A stretch of 64,000 bases of DNA from NCBI GenBank assembly GCA_020829485.1, contig JAIVFU010000035.1:1-64000 (forward strand), in the 5' to 3' direction. The DNA is from Nostoc sp. CHAB 5834 (GTDB taxonomy: Bacteria; Cyanobacteriota; Cyanobacteriia; Cyanobacteriales; Nostocaceae). The notes below the pieces were generated by a model. The model worked only from the letters and a program-made list of their open reading frames with translations. It was not told where the DNA came from and did not search any database. This document shows positions 48,387-58,586 of this stretch, piece after piece. Made by a program: the position numbers and the translations under genes. Positions within the stretch are counted from its first letter, which is position 1. Every line of letters starts with the position of its first letter.

Positions 48387-49286
48387 GCTATAGCAATCCG
48401 AAAATAACTCCAAAGCAACGCCGATACCGCCTTATCTTGCACATAATGTCCCACTATGTCCATGAGATAAGAAAGCTTAGGGTTGGGGTGCTTGGTTGAT
48501 AGCTAGTTGTAGAGGTATGATAGTCTCTTCGTGACTGGTGTGCAAATATTCAATAAAACACTTTGATTTTATTCATAAAAAAACTTGAAACTTTTTAAGT
48601 AGCTATATAGGTGTGATATGACACCTATATATGTCCCGACATGATTTAAGCTAAAAAATACTTAACCCTTTCATGGGTATTAAATAGGTCTTACTTAGGG
48701 TATATTCGTCCGATTAAAATTTTATGTCCCACTTAGCACCCAAGAGTTATGATCATCTCTTGAGTTTGGAGAAGGAAAGAGTAAGAGGGTGTTTGAAAAG
48801 TATTTCTCTGTAACTTTAGGCACTTTTGATCCCCCCTAACCCCCCGATAAATTGGGGGAAGAGTCAAAGTCCCCCTTTTCAAGGTTTCTTGAAAGGTTAC
48901 AGGTGAAGGAAAAAAATGAAATTAGTTATAGAAAAAAGGTATAAAAAAATTTAACTTTGTATTTATGCTTAAGTTTTCGTTACATAATGATAAATTTTCT
49001 TCCCTACCTACTTAATTAATTCTGTTGCGTTATTGATTTATTGAAGACGTATTCACAATAGAAGCTTATTTTTATTTCTATAAAGTATAAAAAAACCTAT
49101 TAAATGTCTAACTGAAGTGATAATATTTCCTCAAATCTGTTTCTGTACATTGTAGCTTTATATAAAATGGAAAGTAATACGATTGCTCAAACCATTTTAT
49201 ATAGCAGCTAAAGAGGTGAAAAATTGCTGTAAATTAGAGTTTTTTGCTTGTCTCACTATGGTGGTGGCAGAATGATTTAAAAAATA

Positions 49287-51182
49287 GTGAGCTTTTTCAT
49301 AAAAATGGGGAAAATATGCTGTGTAAGCTTTTGGTATTTAACACTAGCTCTAAAATTTACCAGAATTTTAGGAGTGTTACTTGCTTTTAACCAAGGTAGT
49401 GCCTTGGCTGATGTCTTAGCTATTAATAGCCAGAGACAGTCTGTTAAAGAAATTGAAAACTTAACTTTATCAGGAACTCGTCTGTTAACGAGGCAGGATC
49501 AATTTCTTCAGAACCCTGTACTCACAACAGGCTTATCAAAGTTGAATCAACTAAGATTAGACCCAATTTTGTCTCAGGTTCTCGACTCAGAACCAAAACA
49601 GCCAATCCCAATCCCACAGCCACAACCAGAACCTGCCCTCGAACTTCCTCCTAAAACATTTCCCTCCTCTGAAGAAGGCTTAGACCTTCCTGAAAGTATC
49701 ATCGTTAGGAAATTCGAGTTTGATGGGAACACGGCATTTAGCGACGAAAAGTTAACTAAAATTACTGCCCAATTCACCAAGCGATCGCTAACCTTTGTAG
49801 AATTACTAGAAGTTGAGGCTACTATCACCAAACTCTATACCGATGCCGGGTATATTAATTGTGGTGCTGTCATCCCGGCTGGTCAAACCTTATCTCAACA
49901 GGGATCTGTCGTCAAAATCCAAATTATTGAAGGAGGACTAGAAGAAATTGCGGTAACGGGTACACGACGGTTGAACTCGAACTACATCCGCAGTAGATTA
50001 GCTATTGCCACCACTAAACCCCTAAATCAAAAGCGTTTGCTGTCAGCTTTGCAACTATTGCAACTTGACCCCCTAATTCAAAATATATCAGCCGAAGTAT
50101 CTGCTGGGTCGCGTCCCGAATTAAGTTTACTAACAGTCAAGGTAGTAGAAGCCGACTCCTTTAATACAGAATTTTTTATAGATAATGGTCGTGCGCCTAG
50201 TGTTGGTAGCTTACGACGCGGTGTCCGCATTAACGAAGGAAATTTACTCGGTTTTGGGGATGGCTTGAATCTGGAATATATCAATACTGATGGTAGCAAC
50301 TCCTTTGACTTGCGCTACAACATACCTGTTAATCCTCGTAATGGCACAATTACCCTCAGAGGTGGTTTGACGAGTACTGAAATTGTCGAACCACCCTTTG
50401 ACCGCCTAGATATCATTGGTAATTCCAATTACTTCGAGTTAGGTTTTCGTCAACCTTTGATCTTATCTCCCAACAGAGAATTTGCTGTGGGTCTATCCGT
50501 CTTACGACAAGAAAGCAAATCTGAACTGCTAGGTAGGGGTTTTTCCCTGTCACCCGGTGCTAATGAACAGGGAGAAACCCGCATTTTTGCGTTACAATTC
50601 TTTCAAGAATATCAGCAGAGGGATTCTCAACAAGCCTTAGCCCTGCGCTCTCAATTTAACCTGGGTTTAGATATCTTCAATGCTACCGTCAACAATGAGC
50701 CTCCTGATAGTCGGTTTTTTTCTTGGCGTGGGCAAGGACAATATGTGCGACTTTTAGCACCGCAAACTTTATTAGTGATCCGTTCTGACCTGCAATTGAC
50801 AACCCGTGCCCTTGTGCCTTTAGAGCAATATGGGCTGGGTGGTCTGCGTAGTGTTCGAGGTTATCGCCAAGATATTCTCTTGACAGATAACGGCTTTTTA
50901 GCATCAGCAGAAGTGCAATTACCAGTACTGCGGGTAGAAAACGTCGGAGGAGTTTTGCAAGTAGTGCCGTTTATTGATTTTGGTGTGGGTTGGAATAGTT
51001 CCGGGAATCCAGACCCAAATCCTAATACTTTGTTGGGGTTGGGATTGGGTTTACAGTGGCAAATGGGCGATCGCCTGAATGCTCGCCTTGATTATGGTAT
51101 TCCATTAACAGATATTCAAGACAGAGGCAGGACTTTACAGGAAGACGGTATTTATTTTTCAATAGTTGCGAATCCTTTCTAA
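49287..51182 (+). CDS. TpsB/ShlB-type outer-membrane transporter
   Basis: Up to 631 residues. The start is GTG 49287 or more likely ATG 49305, which begins a signal peptide ending near GSALA. A proline-rich linker precedes a POTRA_2 domain (about residues 140-290: FEFDGNTAFSDEKLTKITAQ, AGYINCGAVIPAG, KIQIIEGGLEEIAVTG). A 16-strand beta-barrel follows, with the conserved SVRGYRQD motif of the Omp85/TpsB family. It should secrete its partner across the outer membrane; the TpsA gene follows 51 bases downstream, making a classical two-partner secretion operon. Confidence 0.92.
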   Translation: MSFFIKMGKICCVSFWYLTLALKFTRILGVLLAFNQGSALADVLAINSQRQSVKEIENLTLSGTRLLTRQDQFLQNPVLTTGLSKLNQLRLDPILSQVLDSEPKQPIPIPQPQPEPALELPPKTFPSSEEGLDLPESIIVRKFEFDGNTAFSDEKLTKITAQFTKRSLTFVELLEVEATITKLYTDAGYINCGAVIPAGQTLSQQGSVVKIQIIEGGLEEIAVTGTRRLNSNYIRSRLAIATTKPLNQKRLLSALQLLQLDPLIQNISAEVSAGSRPELSLLTVKVVEADSFNTEFFIDNGRAPSVGSLRRGVRINEGNLLGFGDGLNLEYINTDGSNSFDLRYNIPVNPRNGTITLRGGLTSTEIVEPPFDRLDIIGNSNYFELGFRQPLILSPNREFAVGLSVLRQESKSELLGRGFSLSPGANEQGETRIFALQFFQEYQQRDSQQALALRSQFNLGLDIFNATVNNEPPDSRFFSWRGQGQYVRLLAPQTLLVIRSDLQLTTRALVPLEQYGLGGLRSVRGYRQDILLTDNGFLASAEVQLPVLRVENVGGVLQVVPFIDFGVGWNSSGNPDPNPNTLLGLGLGLQWQMGDRLNARLDYGIPLTDIQDRGRTLQEDGIYFSIVANPF

Positions 51183-51233
51183 AAATTTTTGTCACAAAAT
51201 CTCTGATTAACAAAAGTCTAAAAATCAAAAGTT

Positions 51234-54200
51234 ATGCAACACTCCAAGCGATCGCTCCTATCCAACACCTTACCTCTATCTATAGGGGTGAATTTTGTGT
51301 TGGCTTTGTTCTCTTGTATTGCTCCCTGTCCAGCAAAAGCACAAATTACAACTCAAATTACACCTGATGCGACTTTAGGCGATAAAAGTTCAGTTGTAGT
51401 AAAAGGCAAACTTGAAGGCAGTGATATTGAGCAGATTAATGGGGGAGCAATTCAAGGAAGCAACCTATTCCACAGTTTCAAAGAATTTAACGTTGGTGAA
51501 GGAGGAAAAGCCTATTTTACAAATCCAGGAGAAATTACGAATATTTTGACTAGGGTGACAGGAGGTAATCCCTCGAATATTCTCGGAACTCTGGGGGTTT
51601 TGGGCCTAGCCAATCTGTTCTTCATTAATCCTAATGGAATTGTCTTTGGGCCCAATGCCCTTTTAAATATGGGAGGATCATTTGTAGCTTCTACCGCAGA
51701 TAGCCTAGTGTTTGATAATGGGTTGGAGTTTAGCGCCACAAACCCACTTTCCCCGCCACTGCTAACAGTGAATATTCCTGTAGGATTGCGCTTGAGAGAG
51801 AATTCAGCGACCATTGTCAATCAATCATCTGCTTCTGCTGTTCTTTACTTACCGTCGGGGAACACTTTGGGACTAGTTGGTGGAAATGTCATCCTTGATG
51901 GTGGGAGCTTGGGAGTACCTGGGGGTCGCATTGAGTTAGGAGGATTAGCTGGTGCGGGAATAGTCGGTTTAAATGTCCAAGACTCCCAAGGAATCCCAAG
52001 AGTAGGTTCTTTAAGTTTTCCCAATGGTGTTGAACGAGCAGATGTATCCCTCTCTAAGCAAGCAGTGGTGAATGTTGCGGGTGGGGGTGGCGGTAGTATT
52101 GCGATTAACGGTCGTAACGTAAATGTTTTGGGAGGAAGTCGATTATTAGCTGGAATAGGCGAACGTTTGGGTTCACCTGAAGCTCAGGCGGGAAATATCG
52201 AAATAAATGCTACTGATAAGGTGGTCTTTAGCGGATCTCCTTTCGGATTTCGTAGTTCTGCACTCAACCAGGTAGGAAAGGACGCTGTAGGTAACTCAGG
52301 TGAAATCGATATTAAAGCAGGTACCGTTGAGGTAACTGATGGTGGTTATCTGGAAGCCAATACTATAGGAAAAGGAAATTCGGGTACAATCCGAGTGACT
52401 GCCACTGATAAGGTGGTCTTTAGCGGATCTCCTTTGGGATTTCGCAGTTCTGCACTCAGCCAGGTAGGAAAGGAAGGTGTAGGTAACTCAGGTGGAATCG
52501 ATATTAAAGCACGTACCGTTGAGGTAACTGATGGTGGTTATCTGGAAGCCAGTACTATAGGAAAAGGAAATTCGGGCACAATCCGAGTGACTGCCACTGA
52601 TAAGGTGGTCTTTAGCGGATCTTCTTTGGGATTTCGCAGTTCTGCACTCAGCCAGGTAGGAAAGGAAGGTGTAGGTAACTCAGGTGGAATCGATATTAAA
52701 GCACGTACCGTTGAGGTAACTGATGGTGGTTATCTGGAAGCCAATACTTTAGGAAAAGGAAATGCAGGCACAATCCAAATTAATGCCACCGATCAGGTTG
52801 TGTTTGACGGAGCTCCTTTAGGATTTCAGAGTTCTGCATTTAGCCAAGTGGAAAAAGATGCTGAGGGCAAATCAGGCGGGATTGAGATTAATGCGGGTAG
52901 TCTTGCCATCACTAACGGTGCTCAACTCAATGCCAGTACTTTAGGAAAAGGAGATGCAGGCAAAATCCGAGTGACTGCCACTAATCAGGTGGTCTTTAAC
53001 GGAGCTCCTTCGGGATTCCGCAGTTCTGCATTTAGCCAGGTGGGAAAGAACGCTGAGGGCAACTCCGGTGGAATCGAGATAAAAGCACGTACCGTTGAGG
53101 TAACTGATGGTGGTTATCTGGAAGCCAATACTATCGGAAAAGGAAATGCAGGCACAATCCGAGTGACTGCCACCGATCAAGTAGTTATTGACGGGCAATC
53201 TGTTAGCGATCGGCGTAGTTCACTATTTAGCCAAGTGGAAAAAGATGGGGTAGGCAACTCAGGCGGGATTGAGATTAATGCGGGTAATGTTGCCATCACT
53301 AATGGTGCTCAACTTAGTGCCAGTACTTTAGGAAAAGGTGATGCGGGCAAAATCAGCATTGCTGCCCGTGATCGTCGGGTATTGGTAGATGGCGAATCTC
53401 GTTACAACAACCGTAGTGCAGTACAAAGCCAAGTGGAAAAAGATGCTGTAGGCAAATCGGACGGGATTGAGATTAACACCCCGATCTTAGAGGTGACGAA
53501 TGGCGGTTCTCTTGATGCCAGCACTAAAAGCTCAGGTGATGCAGGCACGATTAGCATTAATGCCACTGACAAGGTAACATTTGATGGCCAATCTAAGAGC
53601 GGTTTCAGGACTTACGCATTGAGTCAAGTTTTTGACGGAGCAAATGGTAAATCTGGCGGAATCGTGATTAAAACCCCGATATTAGAGGTGACAAATGGTG
53701 CGTTTTTGGATGCTAGCACTAATAGCTCAGGTAATGCAGGCACGATTAGCATTACTGCCTCTGACAAGGTAATTTTTGATGGCGAATCGAGCCAGGGTAA
53801 CGCCAGTGCTGCAACTAGCCAAGTTACGGATACTGCTACGGGCAAATCGGGAGGGATTGAAATCACTGCTCCGATCCTGAGAGTTACCAATGGTGCAGAA
53901 CTAAATACTAATACTTTAGGGAAGGGCAATTCTGGTGCGATTCGAGTTGCAGCTACAGATAGTGTAGTTGTTGACGGTACGAGCGATCGCTCCCTTAGTT
54001 CCGCCATAGCCAGCGAAGTTGGGACTAGCGCAACCGGAGCCTCCGAAGGGATTACTATCAACGCTCCTCGCTTGCAGATCAGTAATGCGGCTATTGTCAG
54101 CGCCAATACTAACGGAAATGGCAATGCTGGTAACATTGATGTCATATCTGACACTATTGAACTTTCCAGCGCCGGAAAAATCCGCACTAACACTTCAGCT

Positions 54201-55193
54201 AGTTCAAAAGCAGGCAATATCACACTGAATGTAGCAAACACCCTTACTCTCTCTGACTTTGGAACCGCAATCTTAGCTGAGACTGAAAACACTTCTACCA
54301 GTGATGGCGGTAATATCTCCGTGATTGGCTCCCCCAAAAATGTCCTGATTCAAAATGGTGCCGCACTTTCTGTCAATAGCAGGGGAAGCGGTATAGGAGG
54401 CGATATATCTCTGGAAGCCAATTCTCTAACTTTGGAGCAGGGAACGATCTCAGCCGAAACCGCCAAAGAAAGAGGCGGCAATATCAGCTTAGAGGTAGCA
54501 GATTTATTACTGATGGAAGACGACAGCAAAATTACTACCAATGCAGGCATTGAAAGCCAACCAGGGGCAATTGGTACTGGCGGCAACATTAAGATTAATA
54601 CCCAATTTTTAGTTGCACTGCCCTCAAAACCAAAGGGTAGTGATATAACCGCCAATGCAACTTATGGTGACGGTGGTCGTGTTGATATCACAGCCACTAG
54701 TATCTTTGGGATTGAATTTGGGGACAAGCCTAGAGATTTGTTCAATGAGATCACCGCTAGTTCAGAGTCTGGTGGCAATCCGGGAGTAGTGAACATCAAT
54801 CAAAGGATTGATTCCAGGCAGAATTTAGTGGAATTACCTGCAAATGTTGTTGATCCCAATGACCAAATCGCCCAAAATCCTTGTAGTAAAGGTGTTGCGA
54901 GTGAATTCACGATCACAGGACGTGGTGGATTGCCTCCTAGCCCCAACGAAGACTTAAGCCAAGAGGCTACTCAGGTTGCTTTAGTTGAACCAGTCTCAAT
55001 CGTCAGTAATGTAAAACCACCACAGAAAACCTCCTCCAGCGAGAATTCAAAATCCCAAATTCCCAGCCCGATTGTGCCAGTTAAAGGATGGGTATTCAAT
55101 AATAAAGGTGAAGTAGTTCTCATCGCTTACAATCCCAACGTCATTGGAACCCATCGTATACCTAAGAATTTAAGCAGTTGTCCTGCACGATAA
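51234..55193 (+). CDS. TpsA filamentous-haemagglutinin-like exoprotein
   Basis: 1319 residues with a long signal peptide ending at CPAKAQ. The TPS secretion domain (about 40-300) carries NPSNILGTLGVLGLANLFFI and the NPNG motif INPNGIVFGPNA. Between about residues 320 and 945 lies an array of ten repeats of 64-66 residues built around TIRVTATDKVVFSG, FRSSALSQVGKE and VEVTDGGYLEANT, predicted to extend a beta-helix. The C-terminal part ends with PVKGWVFNNKGEVVLIAYNP, a conserved end of cyanobacterial TpsA proteins. No toxin domain is visible. It is probably an adhesin or surface matrix component secreted by the upstream TpsB. Confidence 0.92.
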   Translation: MQHSKRSLLSNTLPLSIGVNFVLALFSCIAPCPAKAQITTQITPDATLGDKSSVVVKGKLEGSDIEQINGGAIQGSNLFHSFKEFNVGEGGKAYFTNPGEITNILTRVTGGNPSNILGTLGVLGLANLFFINPNGIVFGPNALLNMGGSFVASTADSLVFDNGLEFSATNPLSPPLLTVNIPVGLRLRENSATIVNQSSASAVLYLPSGNTLGLVGGNVILDGGSLGVPGGRIELGGLAGAGIVGLNVQDSQGIPRVGSLSFPNGVERADVSLSKQAVVNVAGGGGGSIAINGRNVNVLGGSRLLAGIGERLGSPEAQAGNIEINATDKVVFSGSPFGFRSSALNQVGKDAVGNSGEIDIKAGTVEVTDGGYLEANTIGKGNSGTIRVTATDKVVFSGSPLGFRSSALSQVGKEGVGNSGGIDIKARTVEVTDGGYLEASTIGKGNSGTIRVTATDKVVFSGSSLGFRSSALSQVGKEGVGNSGGIDIKARTVEVTDGGYLEANTLGKGNAGTIQINATDQVVFDGAPLGFQSSAFSQVEKDAEGKSGGIEINAGSLAITNGAQLNASTLGKGDAGKIRVTATNQVVFNGAPSGFRSSAFSQVGKNAEGNSGGIEIKARTVEVTDGGYLEANTIGKGNAGTIRVTATDQVVIDGQSVSDRRSSLFSQVEKDGVGNSGGIEINAGNVAITNGAQLSASTLGKGDAGKISIAARDRRVLVDGESRYNNRSAVQSQVEKDAVGKSDGIEINTPILEVTNGGSLDASTKSSGDAGTISINATDKVTFDGQSKSGFRTYALSQVFDGANGKSGGIVIKTPILEVTNGAFLDASTNSSGNAGTISITASDKVIFDGESSQGNASAATSQVTDTATGKSGGIEITAPILRVTNGAELNTNTLGKGNSGAIRVAATDSVVVDGTSDRSLSSAIASEVGTSATGASEGITINAPRLQISNAAIVSANTNGNGNAGNIDVISDTIELSSAGKIRTNTSASSKAGNITLNVANTLTLSDFGTAILAETENTSTSDGGNISVIGSPKNVLIQNGAALSVNSRGSGIGGDISLEANSLTLEQGTISAETAKERGGNISLEVADLLLMEDDSKITTNAGIESQPGAIGTGGNIKINTQFLVALPSKPKGSDITANATYGDGGRVDITATSIFGIEFGDKPRDLFNEITASSESGGNPGVVNINQRIDSRQNLVELPANVVDPNDQIAQNPCSKGVASEFTITGRGGLPPSPNEDLSQEATQVALVEPVSIVSNVKPPQKTSSSENSKSQIPSPIVPVKGWVFNNKGEVVLIAYNPNVIGTHRIPKNLSSCPAR
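52190..54060 (+). repeat. Array of about ten 192-198-bp coding repeats
   Basis: The marker segment (GATAAGGTGGTCTTTAGCGG and variants) recurs at 52215, 52407, 52599, 52791, 52983, 53175, 53370, 53568, 53763 and 53958. The spacing is exactly 192 bp for the first six and 195-198 afterwards. Units 2 and 3 are almost identical at the DNA level, showing recent duplication or homogenisation. Confidence 0.85.
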
Positions 55194-55254
55194 GACGAAG
55201 AAAAAAAGGTGAAAACAATTATTTTTGTGAATTACTTGACAGGATAAATTAAAT

Positions 55255-58200
55255 ATGAATAAAAAAAAGCGGAGAGGGCGATGTCTACGACGGGCTACGC
55301 CTACGCTCAAAGCAAGATTTTTCTCGAAAATTAGCCATTACAAATCTAGACTCTATAGTAGCCCTGACTTTTCACGGTATCTGGAAAACCTCTCTCTAAA
55401 TCTCTCTCCTCTTAGGAGAGAGACTTTGAATTTTCCCCCTTCCCGCGACGAGTTGGGGGTTAGGGGGTTAGGTAAATCGTTAGCTTTTTCACATAAAGTG
55501 AAAAGTCAGTATAGTAGCCAAGTGCGATCGCTAATTTTAGTAGTTCTGTTATTTTTCTTGTCTGTGGGAGGAGTGCTGGTTACTACCCAAGTTTGGGCAT
55601 CAACTGCGATCGGACAAACTCAACAAGAGCCTTTACAGTTGGTACAAGAAGCCAAATCACTTTACCAAAACAGACAATTTGAGTCAGCCCTAACCGTTTG
55701 GGAACAAGTTGCTGCGGCTTTTGCGGCGCGAGAGGATAAACTCAACCAGGCAATGGCGTTGAGCAATCTTGCCCTCACATCTCAGCAACTCGGTAGGTGG
55801 GAGCAAGCCAAAAAAGCGATCGCTACCAGCTTAAATATCCTGCAAACACAGCCAAAAACACCAGAGCGATCGCAAATCCTCAGTTCCACATTGGATATCC
55901 AAGGACAGTTGCAACTAGCAGTAGGAGAATCAGAAGCAGCCTTAGCAACTTGGAAACAAGCGACTGAAATTTATCAAAATCTCGGCAATCAAAATGGTGC
56001 AATTAGAAGCCAGATTAACCAAACTCAAGCTATGCAAGACTTGGGTCTTTACCCAATGGCTTGTAAGACCTTACTAAAAACTTTAAAGCTTGATCATCAA
56101 AACTGCCAGATCACAAAAGAAGAACTGCAAACCTTAAAAGAACAATTTGTCAACAAGGAAAATTCCTCTTCTTTAGATATTTTGGCTTTGCGTAGTCTCG
56201 GCAATGTTTTACGAGTTGTTAGTCAACTCGAACAATCGCAAATGGTATTGTTCGCAGCTGGGCAATTAGCTCAACAATCAGGAGATTTGCAAAATCTGGC
56301 TGCTATTTACCTGAGTCTAGGCAATACAGCCCGGTCTTTGGGTAATAGAAAAATACAGTTGGGAAAACCAAGCGAACAACAGCCAGCCTTTACACAGTCT
56401 ATATGCATTCAAGCAGCCAGTATAACCAATGCGGCCCAATTTTATCAACAGGCTGCTACTTGCTATCGCCAAGCTGAATCATCTATCTCATCAGATATCA
56501 AAAGACAAGCTCAATTGAATCGATTCAGCCTTTTGGTACAAACTCAACAATGGTCTGAAGTACCAACCTTGCTATCTGAAATCACATCTCATCTCAATGA
56601 CTTACCTATTACTCATCCCACTGTCTATGCTCACATCAAATTTGCTCAAAGTTTGATGTGTCTGCAATCAGGACTGAGTGAAAACTCATTTAATGCTTTA
56701 TCATCCCCGATTCTGCAACTATGTAGCTTTGTAAAAAATACACCTACGGGCACTGGTGTTAAAACTCTTGAAAAAGAGGCAGGGGAGCAGGGAGCAGGGA
56801 GCGGGGCGCAGGGGGGAGTTTTTCCCCTTGTCCCCCAGCAAAGTGCCCCCCTGCCTCTTTCTTCCCCCTGCTCCCTGCCCTCTTCCCCCTGCCTCTTCGT
56901 TGAATCCTCAAAAATTCCCTCATGGCTGGAAATTGGGCAAATTTTACAAACCGCCCTCAACCAAGCTCAACAATTGCAAGACAAGCAAGCCGAAGCCGAT
57001 GTGCGTGGTTATCTTGGGGGAGTTTACCAGCAAATGGGGAAATTGACAGAGGCACGACAATTAACTGAACAAGCTTTACAGCAGAAATCTGCTTTTAATG
57101 ATTCTAGTATTACCTATCTTTGGCAGTGGCAGTTAGGACGGATTTACCAAACTCAACAAAACCAAAAAAGCGCACTTCAAGCCTACACCTTAGCCTACGA
57201 AACTCTTCAGTCTTTGCGTAAAGACTTAGTTGGTATTAACCCAGAAATTCAATTTACTTTTCGGGATAGTGTAGAACCAGTCTATCGAGAACTGGTCAAT
57301 TTGCTTTTGCAACCCCAAGCTTCTCAACAGATAAAGCAAACGGAGATTAATCAGGAAAATCTCAAGGAAGCTCGTGATGTTATAGAAGCACTCCAACTAG
57401 CAGAACTAACTAACTTCTTTCGGGAAGCTTGTATAACCAGTCAACCCCAACCAATTGACCAGGTAGATCCAAATGCTGCGGTTATCTATTCGATTATTTT
57501 GCCTGATCGCCTTGCTGTGATCTTGTCTAGACCTCAAAAGGATTTAAAATACTACGCAACGCCTCTGAAGCCTAGTTCCCAGCCAGGGGAAGTCGGGGAG
57601 GTCGAGCGTGTCTACGATAATATGCTTGCTGGCTTCACCCGTAACATCTCCAGTTCTGGCTCAGATTCACTTCTTCCACAAAAAACTTTTTATGATTGGT
57701 TAATCCGTCCAATTGAGGCAGAACTGCAAAAGGATGACATTAAAACTTTGGTGTTTGTACTAGATGGAGTTTTGCGTGCAGTACCGATGTCGGCACTTTA
57801 TGATAGTCAGAAGCAGGAGTATCTGATTGAAAAATATAACCTTGCTTTGAGTCCAGGGTTGCAGTTGTTGTATTCAGCTTCGCTTTCCCCAAACAAATTG
57901 CAAACTTTAGTAGGAGGTTTGGCTGAGGCTAGGCAAGGGTTTTCCAAACTGCCGGGAGTGGAAGAGGAAGTTCAGGAGATTACAAAAATAGTTCCCACAG
58001 AAGTTCTTTTAAACCAAGAATTTACCCGTAGTCGCTTGAAAGTTGAAATCAACAATGTACCCTTCCCCATTATTCACTTAGCAACCCACGGTCAGTTTTC
58101 TTCTCAGGCTGAGAATACCTTTTTGTTGACTTGGGACGGTCGGATTAATGTTAAAGAATTAGACCAATTATTGCAAGCACGCGATCGCCCTGGTCGAAGT

Positions 58201-58497
58201 CCTTTAGAATTATTAATTTTGAGTGCTTGCCAAACCGCCGCAGGTGATAATCGAGCGATTCTGGGACTAGCAGGGGTGGCGGTGCGTTCAGGGGCACGTA
58301 GTACATTAGCAACGCTTTGGTCAGTAGCAGATGAATCTACAGTTGAACTGATGAACAAGTTCTATTCAGAATTGAACCAACCTGGGGTAACTAAAGCTGA
58401 GGCACTTCGTCAAGCTCAGTTGTTCCTGTTGCGATCGCCAAATTATAATCGTCCTTACTACTGGGCACCATTTGTTTTAGTAGGTAATTGGTTGTAG
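55255..58497 (+). CDS. TPR-CHAT domain protein (putative caspase-like protease)
   Basis: Up to 1080 residues. From about residue 90 there is a signal/membrane segment (RSLILVVLLFFLSVGGVLVT), followed by TPR-like repeats (QEAKSLYQNRQFESALTVWE and others). The C-terminal 300 residues form a CHAT domain with the caspase-type dyad His (HLATHGQF) and Cys (LSACQTAAGDN), and the usual YYWAPFVLVGNW end. The first 89 residues are translated repeat DNA; an in-frame GTG at 55522 just after the repeat is a plausible native start. A second palindromic repeat is inserted in frame at about residues 508-550. The gene follows tpsA by 61 bases, so the product may process or regulate the exoprotein. Confidence 0.85.
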   Translation: MNKKKRRGRCLRRATPTLKARFFSKISHYKSRLYSSPDFSRYLENLSLNLSPLRRETLNFPPSRDELGVRGLGKSLAFSHKVKSQYSSQVRSLILVVLLFFLSVGGVLVTTQVWASTAIGQTQQEPLQLVQEAKSLYQNRQFESALTVWEQVAAAFAAREDKLNQAMALSNLALTSQQLGRWEQAKKAIATSLNILQTQPKTPERSQILSSTLDIQGQLQLAVGESEAALATWKQATEIYQNLGNQNGAIRSQINQTQAMQDLGLYPMACKTLLKTLKLDHQNCQITKEELQTLKEQFVNKENSSSLDILALRSLGNVLRVVSQLEQSQMVLFAAGQLAQQSGDLQNLAAIYLSLGNTARSLGNRKIQLGKPSEQQPAFTQSICIQAASITNAAQFYQQAATCYRQAESSISSDIKRQAQLNRFSLLVQTQQWSEVPTLLSEITSHLNDLPITHPTVYAHIKFAQSLMCLQSGLSENSFNALSSPILQLCSFVKNTPTGTGVKTLEKEAGEQGAGSGAQGGVFPLVPQQSAPLPLSSPCSLPSSPCLFVESSKIPSWLEIGQILQTALNQAQQLQDKQAEADVRGYLGGVYQQMGKLTEARQLTEQALQQKSAFNDSSITYLWQWQLGRIYQTQQNQKSALQAYTLAYETLQSLRKDLVGINPEIQFTFRDSVEPVYRELVNLLLQPQASQQIKQTEINQENLKEARDVIEALQLAELTNFFREACITSQPQPIDQVDPNAAVIYSIILPDRLAVILSRPQKDLKYYATPLKPSSQPGEVGEVERVYDNMLAGFTRNISSSGSDSLLPQKTFYDWLIRPIEAELQKDDIKTLVFVLDGVLRAVPMSALYDSQKQEYLIEKYNLALSPGLQLLYSASLSPNKLQTLVGGLAEARQGFSKLPGVEEEVQEITKIVPTEVLLNQEFTRSRLKVEINNVPFPIIHLATHGQFSSQAENTFLLTWDGRINVKELDQLLQARDRPGRSPLELLILSACQTAAGDNRAILGLAGVAVRSGARSTLATLWSVADESTVELMNKFYSELNQPGVTKAEALRQAQLFLLRSPNYNRPYYWAPFVLVGNWL
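55279..55306. repeat. Dispersed 28-bp GC-rich repeat, copy 2
   Basis: CGATGTCTACGACGGGCTAC continues to 55306 and is identical to 63520-63547. It lies within the first codons of the open frame of the CHAT gene, supporting a later native start for that protein. Confidence 0.6.
55363..55508. repeat. MITE-like element at the 5' end of the CHAT gene
   Basis: The arms CTGACTTTTCAC (55363-55374) and GTGAAAAGTCAG (55497-55508) are perfect inverted repeats. The interior is a common Nostoc repeat with CTCTCTCCTCTTAGGAGAGA. It lies in frame upstream of the apparent signal peptide. Confidence 0.65.
56775..56905. repeat. GC-rich palindromic repeat inserted in the CHAT gene
   Basis: A purine arm (GGCAGGGGAGCAGGGAGCAG) is followed by the complementary pyrimidine arm (CCCCCTGCTCCCTGCCCTCT). 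It is translated as Gly/Gln- then Pro/Ser-rich sequence between TPR-like regions and keeps the reading frame. A related copy is at 44580. Confidence 0.75.
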
Positions 58498-58586
58498 TCA
58501 GCAAGTAGTATACAGTATTTTCGGAATTGAGCATTAATCATGAGTATCACTTTAATTAGAGCTTTGACTTCACTAAAGGATAACCT

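Larger units (their letters stand above)
47803..49286. other. Long intergenic region, no recognisable gene
   Basis: About 1.48 kb of AT-rich DNA between the divergent chitinase-like and TpsB genes. It holds a nested palindromic element (47890-48018), a 74-bp conserved motif (48313-48386), a hairpin with arms TATATAGGTGT/ACACCTATATA (48604-48631) and a partial MITE arm at about 48784 followed by a C/G-rich repeat. No open frame resembling a protein was found. Confidence 0.55.

Noticed and set aside
48604..48631. Hairpin in the long intergenic region as a terminator or riboswitch
   Set aside because: There is an 11-bp stem but no T-run and no adjacent gene end. No riboswitch consensus could be matched.
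52190..54060. Regular 192-bp repeats as a possible non-coding array
   Set aside because: The reading frame is maintained throughout and encodes a beta-helix-type repeat in a TpsA protein.
54019..54337. Minus-strand open frames opposite the TpsA gene (for example 53624-54337)
   Set aside because: They are shadows of the repetitive coding strand, with compositionally biased translations and no independent support.
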